Below, piece by piece: positions 6,102-14,872 of a stretch of 29,159 bases of DNA (positions within the stretch are counted from its first letter, which is position 1; every line of letters begins with the position of its first letter). The position numbers were made by a program, and so were the translations under genes. This DNA is from Bacillota bacterium (GTDB lineage: Bacteria; Bacillota; Clostridia; Oscillospirales; Ruminococcaceae). The stretch covers positions 1-29,159 of the forward strand of contig JAEZRC010000006.1 of NCBI GenBank assembly GCA_023440965.1. Direction: 5' to 3'. The notes beneath the pieces were generated by a model. That model saw nothing but the letters and a program-made list of their open reading frames with translations. It searched no databases and was not told the DNA's origin.

Positions 6102-6178
6102 TGGCGTGCCTGAAGGGATTCGAACCCCCGACCCTTTGGTTCGTAGCCAAATACTCTATCCAGCTGAGCTACAGGCAC
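6102..6178 (-). tRNA. tRNA-Arg (anticodon ACG)
   Basis: Cloverleaf on the minus strand: acceptor GTGCCTG/CAGGCAC, D-arm GCTCAGCTGGATAGAGT, anticodon loop CTACGAA, T-arm with GGTTCGAATCC, discriminator G and encoded CCA. The ACG wobble base would be modified to inosine to read CGU/CGC/CGA. Confidence 0.96.
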
Positions 6179-6260
6179 AACTAATGCTTATATATCATAT
6201 CATAAATAGTACGGCTTGTCAACATAGTTTTCAAAAGAATATTTTACTTTGATAATTATA

Positions 6261-6289
6261 AGGGGCAGAAATTCTGCCCCTTTGTTTTA
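6261..6289. terminator. Terminator hairpin at the end of degV
   Basis: Stem AGGGGCAGA/TCTGCCCCT (6261-6269/6273-6281) with a three-base loop lies directly after the degV stop. T-rich sequence is better on the plus side (TTTGTTTT); on the minus side it is TATAATTAT. Confidence 0.65.
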
Positions 6290-7159
6290 TCTGTAATCGC
6301 CCATGAAGAACAAAGCAAGTGTTCCTGGACCTGAATGTGAACCTATGACAGTTCCTGTATTATTAATAATGTATTTTTCAATGCCGAACTTTTCTTTTAC
6401 TAAGTTAGCAACATACTCAGCATCTTCAATGCAGTCACCGTGACATATAGCAAACACGGTATTTTTCCAGTTGCCAATACGTTTTTCCATGTTATCAACA
6501 AGCCAGTTGAGCGATTGTTTTCTTCCACGTACTTTTGCAAGTGGAATGAGATGCCCTTCATTATCAACATGAAGCCCTGGCTTTATGCCAAGTATTGAGC
6601 CAGCAATAGCTGACGTCTTTGAAACACGCCCACCTCTGTGAAGGAACATTAAGTCGTCAACAGTAAACATATGACATATATGAAGCTTGTTTTCTTCAAC
6701 CCAATCAGCAATTGCATCAAGTGATTTTTCCTGATTCATCAGTTCAACAGCTTTATAAACAAGAAGACCTTCACCGAGCGAAGCACAAAGACTGTCAACA
6801 ATACGGATATGGGCATCTGGATATTTTTCAGCAATATTCTCACTGGCAATTCGTGCACTGTTGTATGTTCCGCTTAAACCTGATGAGAAAGCTATGTAAA
6901 GGATTCCCTTATCCTTTTTTATAATATCCTCAAATACTGATTCAAAGGTATCTGGTGTAATCTGCGAGGTTTTTGCAATGTTGCCCTCACGTAATTTCTT
7001 ATATAATTCTTTATATGGCATACCTGAAACGTCATTGTATTCCTTACCATTAAGTTGATAAGTCAGCTCGACAAGCTTAATATCATTTTCCTTATAAAAT
7101 TCTATGGGTAAATCACAGGTGGAATCTGTAATGAATACAAAATCTTTGTTTATGCTCAT
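6287..7159 (-). CDS. DegV family fatty-acid-binding protein
   Basis: 290 residues. Family motifs are present: VFITDSTCDLP at the start, AFSSGLSGTYNSA in the middle, LMFLHRGGRVSKTSA, and the C-terminal GSHSGPGTLALFFMG. DegV/FakB proteins bind a single fatty acid in a deep pocket and present it to the kinase FakA for incorporation into phospholipid; which chain it prefers cannot be read here. The start at 7159 is chosen because GGAGAG lies nine bases upstream. A -10 TATAAT (7196-7191) sits so close to the next upstream ATG (7183) that the longer form would have almost no leader. No fakA lies beside it. Confidence 0.92.
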   Translation of the reverse strand: MSINKDFVFITDSTCDLPIEFYKENDIKLVELTYQLNGKEYNDVSGMPYKELYKKLREGNIAKTSQITPDTFESVFEDIIKKDKGILYIAFSSGLSGTYNSARIASENIAEKYPDAHIRIVDSLCASLGEGLLVYKAVELMNQEKSLDAIADWVEENKLHICHMFTVDDLMFLHRGGRVSKTSAIAGSILGIKPGLHVDNEGHLIPLAKVRGRKQSLNWLVDNMEKRIGNWKNTVFAICHGDCIEDAEYVANLVKEKFGIEKYIINNTGTVIGSHSGPGTLALFFMGDYR

Positions 7160-7268
7160 TATATCACTCTCCATCTTATTCATTTATTTTATTATAGCAT
7201 AAATAATAATCTTTTCAAGCTTTTATTTTTTTATCCTATCTGCAATGCTTTTATTTCAAATGTCAATA

Positions 7269-7277
7269 TGTTATAAT
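7269..7277 (+). promoter_or_regulatory. Extended -10 promoter of hisA
   Basis: TGTTATAAT gives a TGn extended -10 with a perfect TATAAT (7272-7277); the -35 region is poor, as is usual for extended -10 promoters. Predicted leader about 24 nt. Confidence 0.5.
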
Positions 7278-7307
7278 GGTATAAAATCTTGCAAGGGGTG
7301 CTTATTT

Positions 7308-8093
7308 ATGAGATTCAGGCCGTGCATTGACATACATAACGGAAATGTAAAACAAATTGTTGGTGGTTCACTTTTAGATAACGATAATTCAGCAAAGGAA
7401 AACTTTATTTCCGAAAAGAACGCAGATTATTACGCAAGTCTTTATAAAAAGGACAATCTTATCGGTGGACATATTATATTACTCAATTCTGTTTCTTCTG
7501 AGTACTATCAAGCTGATGTAAATCAGGCTATTCTTGCTTTGAAAGCTTACCCATGTGGGATGCAAATAGGTGGGGGAATAACAGACGAAAATGCACAATT
7601 CTTTTTAGATAATGGTGCTTCACATATTATTGTGACATCATTTGTTTTTAAAGATGGTAATATAAATTTAAATAACTTAAATACTCTTGTTGATTGCATA
7701 GGGAAGGAACATCTTGTTCTTGACTTGTCATGCAGGAAAAAAGGCAATGATTATTATATAGTAACCGACAGGTGGCAGACTTTCGCTGATATAAAGCTCA
7801 ATAAGTCAACACTTGACGAACTTGCACAGTATTGTGATGAATTCCTTGTACACGCTGTTGATGTTGAGGGTAAGTCGGCTGGTATTGATGAGCAAATTCT
7901 TAAAATTCTTTCAGAGTGTGACAGTATTCCGATAACCTACGCCGGCGGTGTTTCCAATATGACTGACCTTGAAAAATTGAGAAAGCTCGGTAAGGATAAC
8001 ATTGATGTTACCATAGGTAGTGCACTTGATTTATTCGGTGGGAAAATGCAGTATGAGAAAGTCGTTGAATACTGCAATGACAGAAAGGAATAG
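7308..8093 (+). CDS. hisA: Phosphoribosylformimino-AICAR ribotide isomerase, eukaryote-type HisA
   Basis: 261 residues. HisA converts ProFAR to PRFAR, the fourth step of histidine synthesis. The start RFRPCIDIHNGNVKQIVGG and the motifs QIGGGITDENAQFFLDNGASHIIVTS, HAVDVEGKSAGID and ITYAGGVSNMTDLEKL mark the (beta/alpha)8 barrel, with the first catalytic Asp in CIDIHNG. The wording resembles the HIS6-type isomerases of yeast and plants more than the usual bacterial HisA, a variant known in some Firmicutes and Bacteroidetes. No other his gene is adjacent. ATG 7308 has AAGGGG nine bases upstream. The stop is followed one base later by a radical SAM gene, so the two are translated together. Confidence 0.88.
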   Translation: MRFRPCIDIHNGNVKQIVGGSLLDNDNSAKENFISEKNADYYASLYKKDNLIGGHIILLNSVSSEYYQADVNQAILALKAYPCGMQIGGGITDENAQFFLDNGASHIIVTSFVFKDGNINLNNLNTLVDCIGKEHLVLDLSCRKKGNDYYIVTDRWQTFADIKLNKSTLDELAQYCDEFLVHAVDVEGKSAGIDEQILKILSECDSIPITYAGGVSNMTDLEKLRKLGKDNIDVTIGSALDLFGGKMQYEKVVEYCNDRKE

Positions 8094-8094
8094 C

Positions 8095-8985
8095 ATGGCA
8101 AACTTTACTGAAATTACGTGCCAGGTAGCTTGCAATAAGCTCAAGCGGGCAATGCCGTTTTCGTGGGACTTAAATATCTATCGTGGCTGTCAGCATGGGT
8201 GTAAGTATTGCTACGCATTGTATTCTCACGATTATATAGGTGATTCTAATTTCTATAACGATATTTATGTAAAGACAAATATAGTGGAAAAGCTTGAAGA
8301 ATTGTTATCAAGCCCTTCGTGGAAGCATGAAGTTGTCAATATAGGTGGAGTAACAGACAGCTATCAGCCAGCTGAAGCAAAATATAAGCTTATGCCTGAA
8401 ATTTTGAAGCTAATGATTAAATACAGAACACCGTGTATTATTTCAACAAAATCTGACCTTGTTTTAAGGGACTATGATCTGATTGCCGAGCTTTCAGAAT
8501 TAACATATGTAAATGTGGCTTGTACTATAACCTGTATGGATGAAGAAATCCGAAAAAAAATTGAGCCGAACGGTGCTGAATCATTAAAAAGATTTGTTGT
8601 TCTTAAGGAATTTTCAAAGACAAATGCTTCAACAGGGCTTCACTTTATGCCGATTATCCCGTATCTTACTGACACAAGAGAAAATGTCGAGGGACTATAT
8701 TCAAATGCAAAAGACAGTAATGTCGGCTACGTTCTCCCTGGGGTATTATACCTAAGAGGTAAAACAAGAGGAGTGTTCCTTGATTTTATAAAAGCTGAGT
8801 TTCCGCTTTTATATCCGAAGTTTTTAGAGCTTTATAAAAAAGGTGGAGCACCAGCAGAGTACAAAAATGAGCTTTACAAAATGGTTAATGAATTAAAAGC
8901 AAAATATGAGCTGTCAGGTTCTTATTCAAAGATAATGAAGGAAAAATTAAAACAAGATAATATGCAGACATCTTTGTTTGAATAA
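8095..8985 (+). CDS. SPL-family (spore photoproduct lyase-like) radical SAM protein
   Basis: 296 residues. The cluster-binding motif is CX3CX2C at residues 32, 36 and 39 (CQHGCKYCY), preceded by SWDLNIYRG. The later part carries INIGGVTDSYQPAE-like and THEME-like TIM-barrel segments (IISTKSDLVLRDYDLI). This is the subgroup related to spore photoproduct lyase but lacking clear evidence of that reaction; most members are uncharacterised and sometimes labelled DNA repair photolyases. ATG 8095 lies one base past the hisA stop, with AAGGA six bases upstream. The shared operon with hisA may be incidental. Substrate unknown. Confidence 0.85.
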   Translation: MANFTEITCQVACNKLKRAMPFSWDLNIYRGCQHGCKYCYALYSHDYIGDSNFYNDIYVKTNIVEKLEELLSSPSWKHEVVNIGGVTDSYQPAEAKYKLMPEILKLMIKYRTPCIISTKSDLVLRDYDLIAELSELTYVNVACTITCMDEEIRKKIEPNGAESLKRFVVLKEFSKTNASTGLHFMPIIPYLTDTRENVEGLYSNAKDSNVGYVLPGVLYLRGKTRGVFLDFIKAEFPLLYPKFLELYKKGGAPAEYKNELYKMVNELKAKYELSGSYSKIMKEKLKQDNMQTSLFE

Positions 8986-8994
8986 TAATTATAA

Positions 8995-9022
8995 AAAAGT
9001 CAGCCTTTTGGCTGACTTTTTA
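8995..9022. terminator. Bidirectional terminator between radical SAM gene and popT
   Basis: 11-bp stem AAAAGTCAGCC/GGCTGACTTTT (8995-9005/9010-9020) with A and T tracts on the two sides, serving the convergent genes. Confidence 0.9.
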
Positions 9023-9868
9023 TTATTCTGCTGACTTGTCAACAGCAATATATTTTCTTGCAAATCGTGAGAAAATTGTGATAATGATTATTCCCACAAT
9101 AAGTGCAAATATGTACCATACATTCACTTCCGTACGCTTTGGCATATCCTTGAATATATCAAGTACCGAACCAATTACAAATCCCGAAATCAAAAAGTAT
9201 GTCCCACGAGGGGAATTTGTCATGAATTTGTCAAGAATGTTAGTAGTGAGGAGAATTCCAATGCCAACGCTAAGAGCTAATGGAACAAGGAACTTCCAGT
9301 TCCTATTATCTATTGCATCATATGTCATATCAAGTATTCCAAGAAGAAGCAACATCTGTGAACAGCTTATTCCAGGAAGAACAAGAGCAATAGCAATAAC
9401 AAACCCAGCTAATACTATTATAGCAAGATTCATAAAACTGAATCCAGAATCAAACTTAATGAGTCCGTCAGGAATAAGTGAAATTCCAAGGCATATTGCA
9501 AATCCAAAAACCATAAAGAGAATATCTTTAATCTTTATTGACTTTGCGCCTGTTTCTTTAATAAGTGTAGGGATTGTTCCTGCAATAATTCCTATAAAAA
9601 GGTAAAGCATAGGTTTTTCATATACCTTTATTGCGTCAAGCAAAACTTTTGAAAGTAGATATATTCCCGCACATGAACCTATCAGGAAGGTAATAAGGAA
9701 GCCAATATTTTTCTTAAATCCTTTTTTTGTTGTGATAGTGCCGATAGCGGAAATAAGCCTGTCATAAATGCCAAGAATGATTGCCATTGTTCCACCGCTT
9801 AAGCCCGGGATTGTCATTGATGAACCAACAACAAATCCACTAAAAAGTGTTTTTAATTTCTTGAACAT
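9023..9868 (-). CDS. popT: DUF368 polyprenyl-phosphate transporter
   Basis: 281 residues with about eight membrane segments. Two inverted copies of the family's re-entrant motif are visible: GSSMTIPGLSGGTMAIILGIYD near the N-terminus and LVLPGISCSQMLLLLGILD near residue 170. DUF368 proteins (PopT) return undecaprenyl phosphate across the membrane after wall precursors are delivered, in parallel with the DedA protein UptA. The family assignment is strong; the specific function is taken from characterised members. GGAGG lies eight bases before the start and a TATAAT -10 lies around 9930. It is read in the same direction as dagK, but a terminator separates the two. Confidence 0.9.
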   Translation of the reverse strand: MFKKLKTLFSGFVVGSSMTIPGLSGGTMAIILGIYDRLISAIGTITTKKGFKKNIGFLITFLIGSCAGIYLLSKVLLDAIKVYEKPMLYLFIGIIAGTIPTLIKETGAKSIKIKDILFMVFGFAICLGISLIPDGLIKFDSGFSFMNLAIIVLAGFVIAIALVLPGISCSQMLLLLGILDMTYDAIDNRNWKFLVPLALSVGIGILLTTNILDKFMTNSPRGTYFLISGFVIGSVLDIFKDMPKRTEVNVWYIFALIVGIIIITIFSRFARKYIAVDKSAE

Positions 9869-9972
9869 ATTATCCTCCGATGTTTTAACTTTTTTATACT
9901 ATTTGAATCTTCATATAAGTCACATTATACATTATGGATATATATGTAAAAAATTAAAATTATATGATAGAT

Positions 9973-10012
9973 AAAAAAGGTTTTCAATATAGTATTACTT
10001 ACAATGAAAACC
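9973..10012 (-). terminator. Terminator of dagK
   Basis: Read leftward: stem GGTTTTCA/TGAAAACC (10012-10005/9986-9979) with an 18-base loop, then six T residues. Confidence 0.7.
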
Positions 10013-10074
10013 AATATTTTGTTATAATCATTTGTAAAAACATTCTTTAAATAGCTAAATAAAATTATAACAGA

Positions 10075-10986
10075 TTACTTAACAATGTCAATATTATTTT
10101 TAATCATGATTTTTACAGCCTGTTTCTTGTTCTCAATTTTAGCAACAGAATGTGCTCCGCCGCCTTCACCATCAAGAGTCCAGATAAGAGGCTCAGTGCA
10201 GGTAATTGTAAGTTCAGAAGTCTTAAAGGTATCAATGTAAGGCGAATCAAATTTCTGTGAAAGAACAGAAGAAATAATCCCCTGAAGGTCAAAAGCATTT
10301 TTCGGTGGCTTAACAAGTGTAACTTCAAAAAGTCCGTCATCAAGGATTATTCCAAGGTCACTTAGGTTCCTGTATCCGCCGATTGATATTGAGTTTGTTA
10401 CAAGACCAAGAATATAATTATCTTCAATTGTATTATTTTCGTATTCAAGCTTTATATGATATGGACGTATTGAAGACAGTCTTTTCATACCTTCAATAAC
10501 ATATGCCATATGCCCAAACATATTTTTCGTCTGCTGTGGTGTCGCATAGGCAACATCAGTGAATGCTCCGAATGCAGAAACATAATTGAAATATTCATTA
10601 TTAAATGAACCAATGTCACATGCGAATGGTATACCATTAATTATATGAGTAGCCGCCGCCTCCATATTCTTCGGTATATGAAGACTATATGCAAAGTCGT
10701 TTGTTGTGCCAGCTGGAATATATCCGAGCAAAGGCTTGTCTTTCAAAGTCATTAGACCCTTAACAGTTTCGTTAAGAGTTCCGTCACCGCCACTGCAGAC
10801 AACCATATCATATTCGCTGCCTTTTTCCTTTACCTTATTAAAAGCGTCAAGCTTGCCCTGCGTTGGGAAAACAGTTGTTTCATAACCACCCTTTGCGAAG
10901 ATATCAAAAATTTTCATAAGATGATTTTTTATTTGTGCCTTGCCTGCATATGGGTTGAAAACAAACATTAATTTTTTATTACTCAT
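10075..10986 (-). CDS. Diacylglycerol/lipid kinase family protein (DagK/YegS-like)
   Basis: 303 residues. Nucleotide-binding motifs are VFNPYAGKAQ, CSGGDGTLNE and GYIPAGTTNDFA; the C-terminal lobe carries the conserved DGLFEVTLVK and TLDGEGGG. These enzymes phosphorylate diacylglycerol or related lipids at the membrane. In Gram-positives DgkB recycles the diacylglycerol left by lipoteichoic acid synthesis. Which lipid this one uses is not visible. GTGGAGG lies seven bases before the start. It follows hflX by 72 bp with no terminator between, so a common transcript is possible. Confidence 0.88.
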   Translation of the reverse strand: MSNKKLMFVFNPYAGKAQIKNHLMKIFDIFAKGGYETTVFPTQGKLDAFNKVKEKGSEYDMVVCSGGDGTLNETVKGLMTLKDKPLLGYIPAGTTNDFAYSLHIPKNMEAAATHIINGIPFACDIGSFNNEYFNYVSAFGAFTDVAYATPQQTKNMFGHMAYVIEGMKRLSSIRPYHIKLEYENNTIEDNYILGLVTNSISIGGYRNLSDLGIILDDGLFEVTLVKPPKNAFDLQGIISSVLSQKFDSPYIDTFKTSELTITCTEPLIWTLDGEGGGAHSVAKIENKKQAVKIMIKNNIDIVK

Positions 10987-11058
10987 ATTTCCTCCACAGA
11001 AATTGTATTTGCCAATACTACAAGATGAAATATTAACAAATAATATTACACAAAGTAT

Positions 11059-12306
11059 TTATTTCGCTTTTTTGTATGGTTCAACTTTAGGATAAACTTT
11101 TACATCAACAAGTGCATCAACCTCAATACCGTCAGAAGTATACTCTTCATAAAAAATCTTTCCGTCTGCCCTGATGAGGTTTAAAAGTCCTGCCATGTCA
11201 AAAGGTAATAGCAGCTTCATTCTGTATGAGTTTTGAGGGAGAGCTTTAACAACAGCATTTAAAAGTCCTTCAATACCCGTTGAATTCTTTGCACTGATTT
11301 TTACAACATTGTCGCTTTCTTCAAGCTCATTAACGCAAGGAGCAATATCACATTTGTTGAACACTGTTATAGTGGGAATATCCTTGCATCCAAGTTCAGC
11401 AAGTAATTCAAGGGTAACCTTTGCCTGTTCTTCAACATCTTCAGCAGAAGCATCGCATATGTGAAGAATCACATCGGCATTTGCGGCCTCTTCAAGTGTT
11501 GACTTAAACGCTTCAACAAGATGGTGGGGAAGACGTCTGATAAGACCAACAGTATCAACAAGCATAACACTTCTTCCGTCAGGGAGTTCAAGTGACCTTG
11601 AGGTGGTTTCAAGTGTTGCAAAAAGCTTGTTTTCAGCAAGAACACCAGCCTGAGTGAGTGTATTTAAAAGTGTTGATTTGCCGACATTTGTGTATCCGAC
11701 AATAGCAGCAACAAGAACGTTATCCTTTTTTCTTCTCCTGCGGGAAAGCTCACGACGTTTTTCAATTTCCTTAAGTTCAGCAGAAAGATTCTCAATCCTT
11801 GTCCTTATATGACGCTTGTCTGTTTCAAGCTTAGTTTCTCCAGGACCTCTTGTTCCGATACCACCACCAAGACGGGAAAGGCTTATGCCCATTCCAGCAA
11901 GACGAGGAAGTCTGTATTTTTGCTGTGCAAGCTCAACCTGAAGGCGACCTTCCTTTGTGGTAGCTCTCTGAGCAAAAATATCAAGAATAAGCATTGTTCT
12001 GTCAATGGTGTGAACGTGAAGGACATCCTCTATATTTCTTATCTGTGTTGCAGTAAGCTCGTGGTCGAAAACAATCTGGTTTGGTTCAAGCTGCTGACAA
12101 AGAGTTGCAATTTCCTGAAGCTTTCCTGGTCCAACGCAAGTAGCAACATCTTTTGTCGGCTTTTTTTGAATTACCCTTGCTACAACCTCAGCACCAGCTG
12201 TTTTTGAAAGTTCCTCGAGTTCGTCAAGTGACTTTTCTACGTCGTACTCATCAGTATCAACACAAATGAGAATTACCTTTGGTATATTTTCAATGTTATC
12301 AAACAT
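11059..12306 (-). CDS. hflX: GTPase HflX
   Basis: 415 residues. The N-terminal HflX nucleotide-binding domain (VILICVDTDEYDVEKSLDEL, TCVGPGKLQEI) is followed by the linker QQKYRLPRLAGMG and the glycine-rich GGGIGTRGPGETKLETDRR-like segment. Next is the G domain: G1 GYTNVGKST, G3 DTVGLIRRLP, G4 NKCD, and SAKNSTG for G5. HflX binds the 50S subunit and splits or rescues stalled ribosomes under stress. The length is usual for the family. AAGGGA lies five bases before ATG 12306. The gene is divergent from nadB. Confidence 0.96.
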   Translation of the reverse strand: MFDNIENIPKVILICVDTDEYDVEKSLDELEELSKTAGAEVVARVIQKKPTKDVATCVGPGKLQEIATLCQQLEPNQIVFDHELTATQIRNIEDVLHVHTIDRTMLILDIFAQRATTKEGRLQVELAQQKYRLPRLAGMGISLSRLGGGIGTRGPGETKLETDKRHIRTRIENLSAELKEIEKRRELSRRRRKKDNVLVAAIVGYTNVGKSTLLNTLTQAGVLAENKLFATLETTSRSLELPDGRSVMLVDTVGLIRRLPHHLVEAFKSTLEEAANADVILHICDASAEDVEEQAKVTLELLAELGCKDIPTITVFNKCDIAPCVNELEESDNVVKISAKNSTGIEGLLNAVVKALPQNSYRMKLLLPFDMAGLLNLIRADGKIFYEEYTSDGIEVDALVDVKVYPKVEPYKKAK

Positions 12307-12428
12307 ATTTTCCCTTTCTTTTTAAAATACCTTTTGACAGTATTTTATCAAATTTTTCACCAAAAAACAACTGTGTTATATGATGAAAAACTACAAATTA
12401 AATAATGGTTTTTTTAGCATAATTATGA

Positions 12429-12451
12429 TACAATAAAATAAGTATACTTAT
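12429..12451 (+). promoter_or_regulatory. Probable nadB promoter -10 with adjoining palindrome
   Basis: A TACAAT -10-like box (12429-12434) is followed by a perfect 14-bp palindrome ATAAGTATACTTAT (12438-12451) at the expected transcription start. The position suits a repressor such as the NiaR or NrtR regulators of NAD synthesis, but the motif is not one I can assign. Confidence 0.4.
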
Positions 12452-12479
12452 CTTATATTAAACAGAGAGCTGGTAAACT

Positions 12480-13934
12480 ATGAGTACTAAAAATTATGAT
12501 GTAGTAATTATCGGAAGTGGCATCGCCGGACTTTATAGTGCGATTAATCTTTCACCTGATCTTAAAATACTTGTACTAACAAAAAAAGAACTTAAGCTTT
12601 GTAATTCTGCACTTGCACAGGGTGGAATTGCTGGCGTTTATAAAAATCCGAGTGATTCACCAGAAAACCATAAGCGTGATACGCTGATAGCTGGCGGAAA
12701 CGAAAATGATCTGATAAATCTTGATATATTAGTAAACGAAGCAAAAATCGATCTTGAAAAAATAATTAACCTCGGTGTTGAATTCGATAAAAAGCCTGAT
12801 GGTGAATATGACCGTACGCTCGAGGGCGGGCATGGTATGAGGAGAATATTTCATAATGCTGACGCAACAGGTTTTGAAATTCTTACAACTTTAATCAGAA
12901 CAGCAAAAAGACTACCTAATGTTGATATAGTTGAAAACGCAATTGTATGCGATATTAAAAAGACTGAAACAGGCTTTAGCTTCGACGTGTTAAAAAATTC
13001 TGAACATATATATTATAACTCACATTTCACTATTCTTGCAACAGGTGGCATAGGAAGAGTATATAAATATACAACAAATTCAGCGATAGCTACAGGCGAT
13101 GGTATTACTTATGCTTATAATTTAGGAATTACAACAAAGAACGTAAGCTATATTCAGTTCCATCCAACAGCCTTTAATAATAAGGAAACCCGTGAATGCT
13201 TCCTTATTTCTGAAGCAGTACGTGGTGAGGGTGCATACCTCAGGAACTGTAATCACGAACGCTTTATGAAAGACTATGATGAAAGACTTGAGCTTGCACC
13301 TCGTGATGTTGTTTCACATGCAATATGGGCAGAAACCAAAAAGACAGGCTCTGATGAATTCTTCCTTGATATCACACATAAGGATAAGGAATTCCTAAAG
13401 AACCGTTTCCCTATGATTTACAAGAACTTAAAGCAGCAAGGCTTTGATATGTCAAAGGATATGATTCCTATTTATCCGTGTCAGCATTATCTAATGGGCG
13501 GAATAAAGGTTGACACTAATGCACAAACAAGTATGGAAAATGTCTATGCCTGTGGTGAATGTTCATGTACGGGTGTTCACGGAAATAATCGTCTTGCAAG
13601 TAATTCACTTCTTGAAGCACTTGTATTTTCAAGACGTTGTGCTGATCATATTAATTCAAAGCTTAATACTGTTCCACAGGATTATAAGGACTATGAATTT
13701 ACACGTGATAACAATGCACCTGTTATTCCAAAAGGATTAAGAACCGAAATCAGAACAATAATGCAGAATTCCTATTTCATTGTTCCTGACAATGAAGGCA
13801 TAAGAATAGGCTATGAAAAAATAAAGAAAATTAAAGAAATGCTCGAGAACGGCAACTGGAAGGTTGACCAGGATTACATTATTGCAAAATCACTTGCCAC
13901 AATAGCATTCTTGATTTTAGAGGAGGTCAGGTAG
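12480..13934 (+). CDS. nadB: L-aspartate oxidase
   Basis: 484 residues. It oxidises L-aspartate to iminoaspartate with FAD, the first step of de novo NAD synthesis. Seen: the dinucleotide fold DVVIIGSGIAGLYSA (residues 7-21), SALAQGGIAG, the substrate-loop EGGHGMRRIFHNADATG, HPTAF, ISEAVRGEGAYLRN, the catalytic-region Arg in APRDVVSHAIW, and the FAD segment ACGECSCTGVHGNNRLASNSLLEALVF. These features separate it from succinate dehydrogenase flavoproteins. The C-terminal helical domain is somewhat short (E. coli NadB has ~540). nadC starts two bases after the stop. nadA, whose product uses the unstable iminoaspartate, is not in this window. Confidence 0.95.
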   Translation: MSTKNYDVVIIGSGIAGLYSAINLSPDLKILVLTKKELKLCNSALAQGGIAGVYKNPSDSPENHKRDTLIAGGNENDLINLDILVNEAKIDLEKIINLGVEFDKKPDGEYDRTLEGGHGMRRIFHNADATGFEILTTLIRTAKRLPNVDIVENAIVCDIKKTETGFSFDVLKNSEHIYYNSHFTILATGGIGRVYKYTTNSAIATGDGITYAYNLGITTKNVSYIQFHPTAFNNKETRECFLISEAVRGEGAYLRNCNHERFMKDYDERLELAPRDVVSHAIWAETKKTGSDEFFLDITHKDKEFLKNRFPMIYKNLKQQGFDMSKDMIPIYPCQHYLMGGIKVDTNAQTSMENVYACGECSCTGVHGNNRLASNSLLEALVFSRRCADHINSKLNTVPQDYKDYEFTRDNNAPVIPKGLRTEIRTIMQNSYFIVPDNEGIRIGYEKIKKIKEMLENGNWKVDQDYIIAKSLATIAFLILEEVR

Positions 13935-13935
13935 T

Positions 13936-14775
13936 ATGGAACTTATGCAGTTTTATGTTGATGACTTGATAAAAAAAGCTTTGCTTGAAGATATAAATTA
14001 TGTTGATGTCACAACCGATTATCTTGTAGATGACAATGCAACGACTACCGCAAAATTCATCGCAAAGGATGAAGGAGTTTTAGCGGGTATAAAAGTCGCA
14101 ATGCGTGTTTTTGAACTTATTGATGATAAAGTAAAATATGAGGTTTTCATAAGCGATGGTCATAAGGTTAAAAAAGGCGATATTATTGCAAAAATGACAG
14201 GCAAGACAAAAGCTTTGCTTAAAGGTGAAAGAACTGCCTTGAACCTTGTTCAGCATATGTCAGGAATAGCAACTCAGACCAACAAATGTGTTGAACTTGT
14301 TAAAGGCACAAAGGCTTCAATTGCAGATACAAGAAAGACTCTCCCTGGACTTCGCCCGATTCAGAAATATTCTGTTGTTGCTGGAGGAGGACGAAACCAC
14401 AGATACAATCTTTCAGATTGCGCAATGTTAAAGGATAATCACATTGACGCTTATGGAAATCTCACAAATGCTGTTAAAGCTTTGCGAGAAAAAATCGGAC
14501 ATACAACAAAAATCGAAGTTGAAGTAAGAGATTTTAAAGAGCTTGACGAGGCAATTAATATTGGTGCTGACATTATTATGCTTGACAATATGTCCTGCGA
14601 AAAGATGGCTGAAGCTGTAAAAATCACTGACGGCAGGGCACTTCTTGAAGCAAGCGGTAACGTAACACTCAATAATATAAGGGATGTTGCACTCACAGGA
14701 GTTGACATAATCTCACTCGGCGCATTAACTCACAGTGTACAGTGCTTTGATATTTCAATGAAAATTGATTTGTAG
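13936..14775 (+). CDS. nadC: Nicotinate-nucleotide pyrophosphorylase (carboxylating), quinolinate phosphoribosyltransferase
   Basis: 279 residues. It turns quinolinate and PRPP into nicotinate mononucleotide, CO2 and pyrophosphate. Motifs: GERTALNLVQHMSGIAT, ADTRKTLPGLRPIQKYSVV, GGGRNHRYNLSD and MLKDNHID, which carry the Arg, Lys and His residues that bind quinolinate and PRPP; EVEVRDFKELDEA and LEASGNVTLNNI complete the barrel. The GGAGGTC Shine-Dalgarno lies inside the last codons of nadB, and the start is two bases past its stop, so the two are translationally coupled. Confidence 0.96.
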   Translation: MELMQFYVDDLIKKALLEDINYVDVTTDYLVDDNATTTAKFIAKDEGVLAGIKVAMRVFELIDDKVKYEVFISDGHKVKKGDIIAKMTGKTKALLKGERTALNLVQHMSGIATQTNKCVELVKGTKASIADTRKTLPGLRPIQKYSVVAGGGRNHRYNLSDCAMLKDNHIDAYGNLTNAVKALREKIGHTTKIEVEVRDFKELDEAINIGADIIMLDNMSCEKMAEAVKITDGRALLEASGNVTLNNIRDVALTGVDIISLGALTHSVQCFDISMKIDL

Positions 14776-14809
14776 AATTTTTTTATTATATAATTATTAC
14801 TATTCTTCC

Positions 14810-14838
14810 TTGAAAATGACAACAATATGATATATAAT
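14810..14838 (+). promoter_or_regulatory. Promoter of rnhA
   Basis: TTGAAA (14810-14815), 17-bp spacer, TATAAT (14833-14838); predicted leader ~28 nt. Confidence 0.8.
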
Positions 14839-14872
14839 AGTTAAGTTGAAATATAATTCTGAGAGGAATAGT

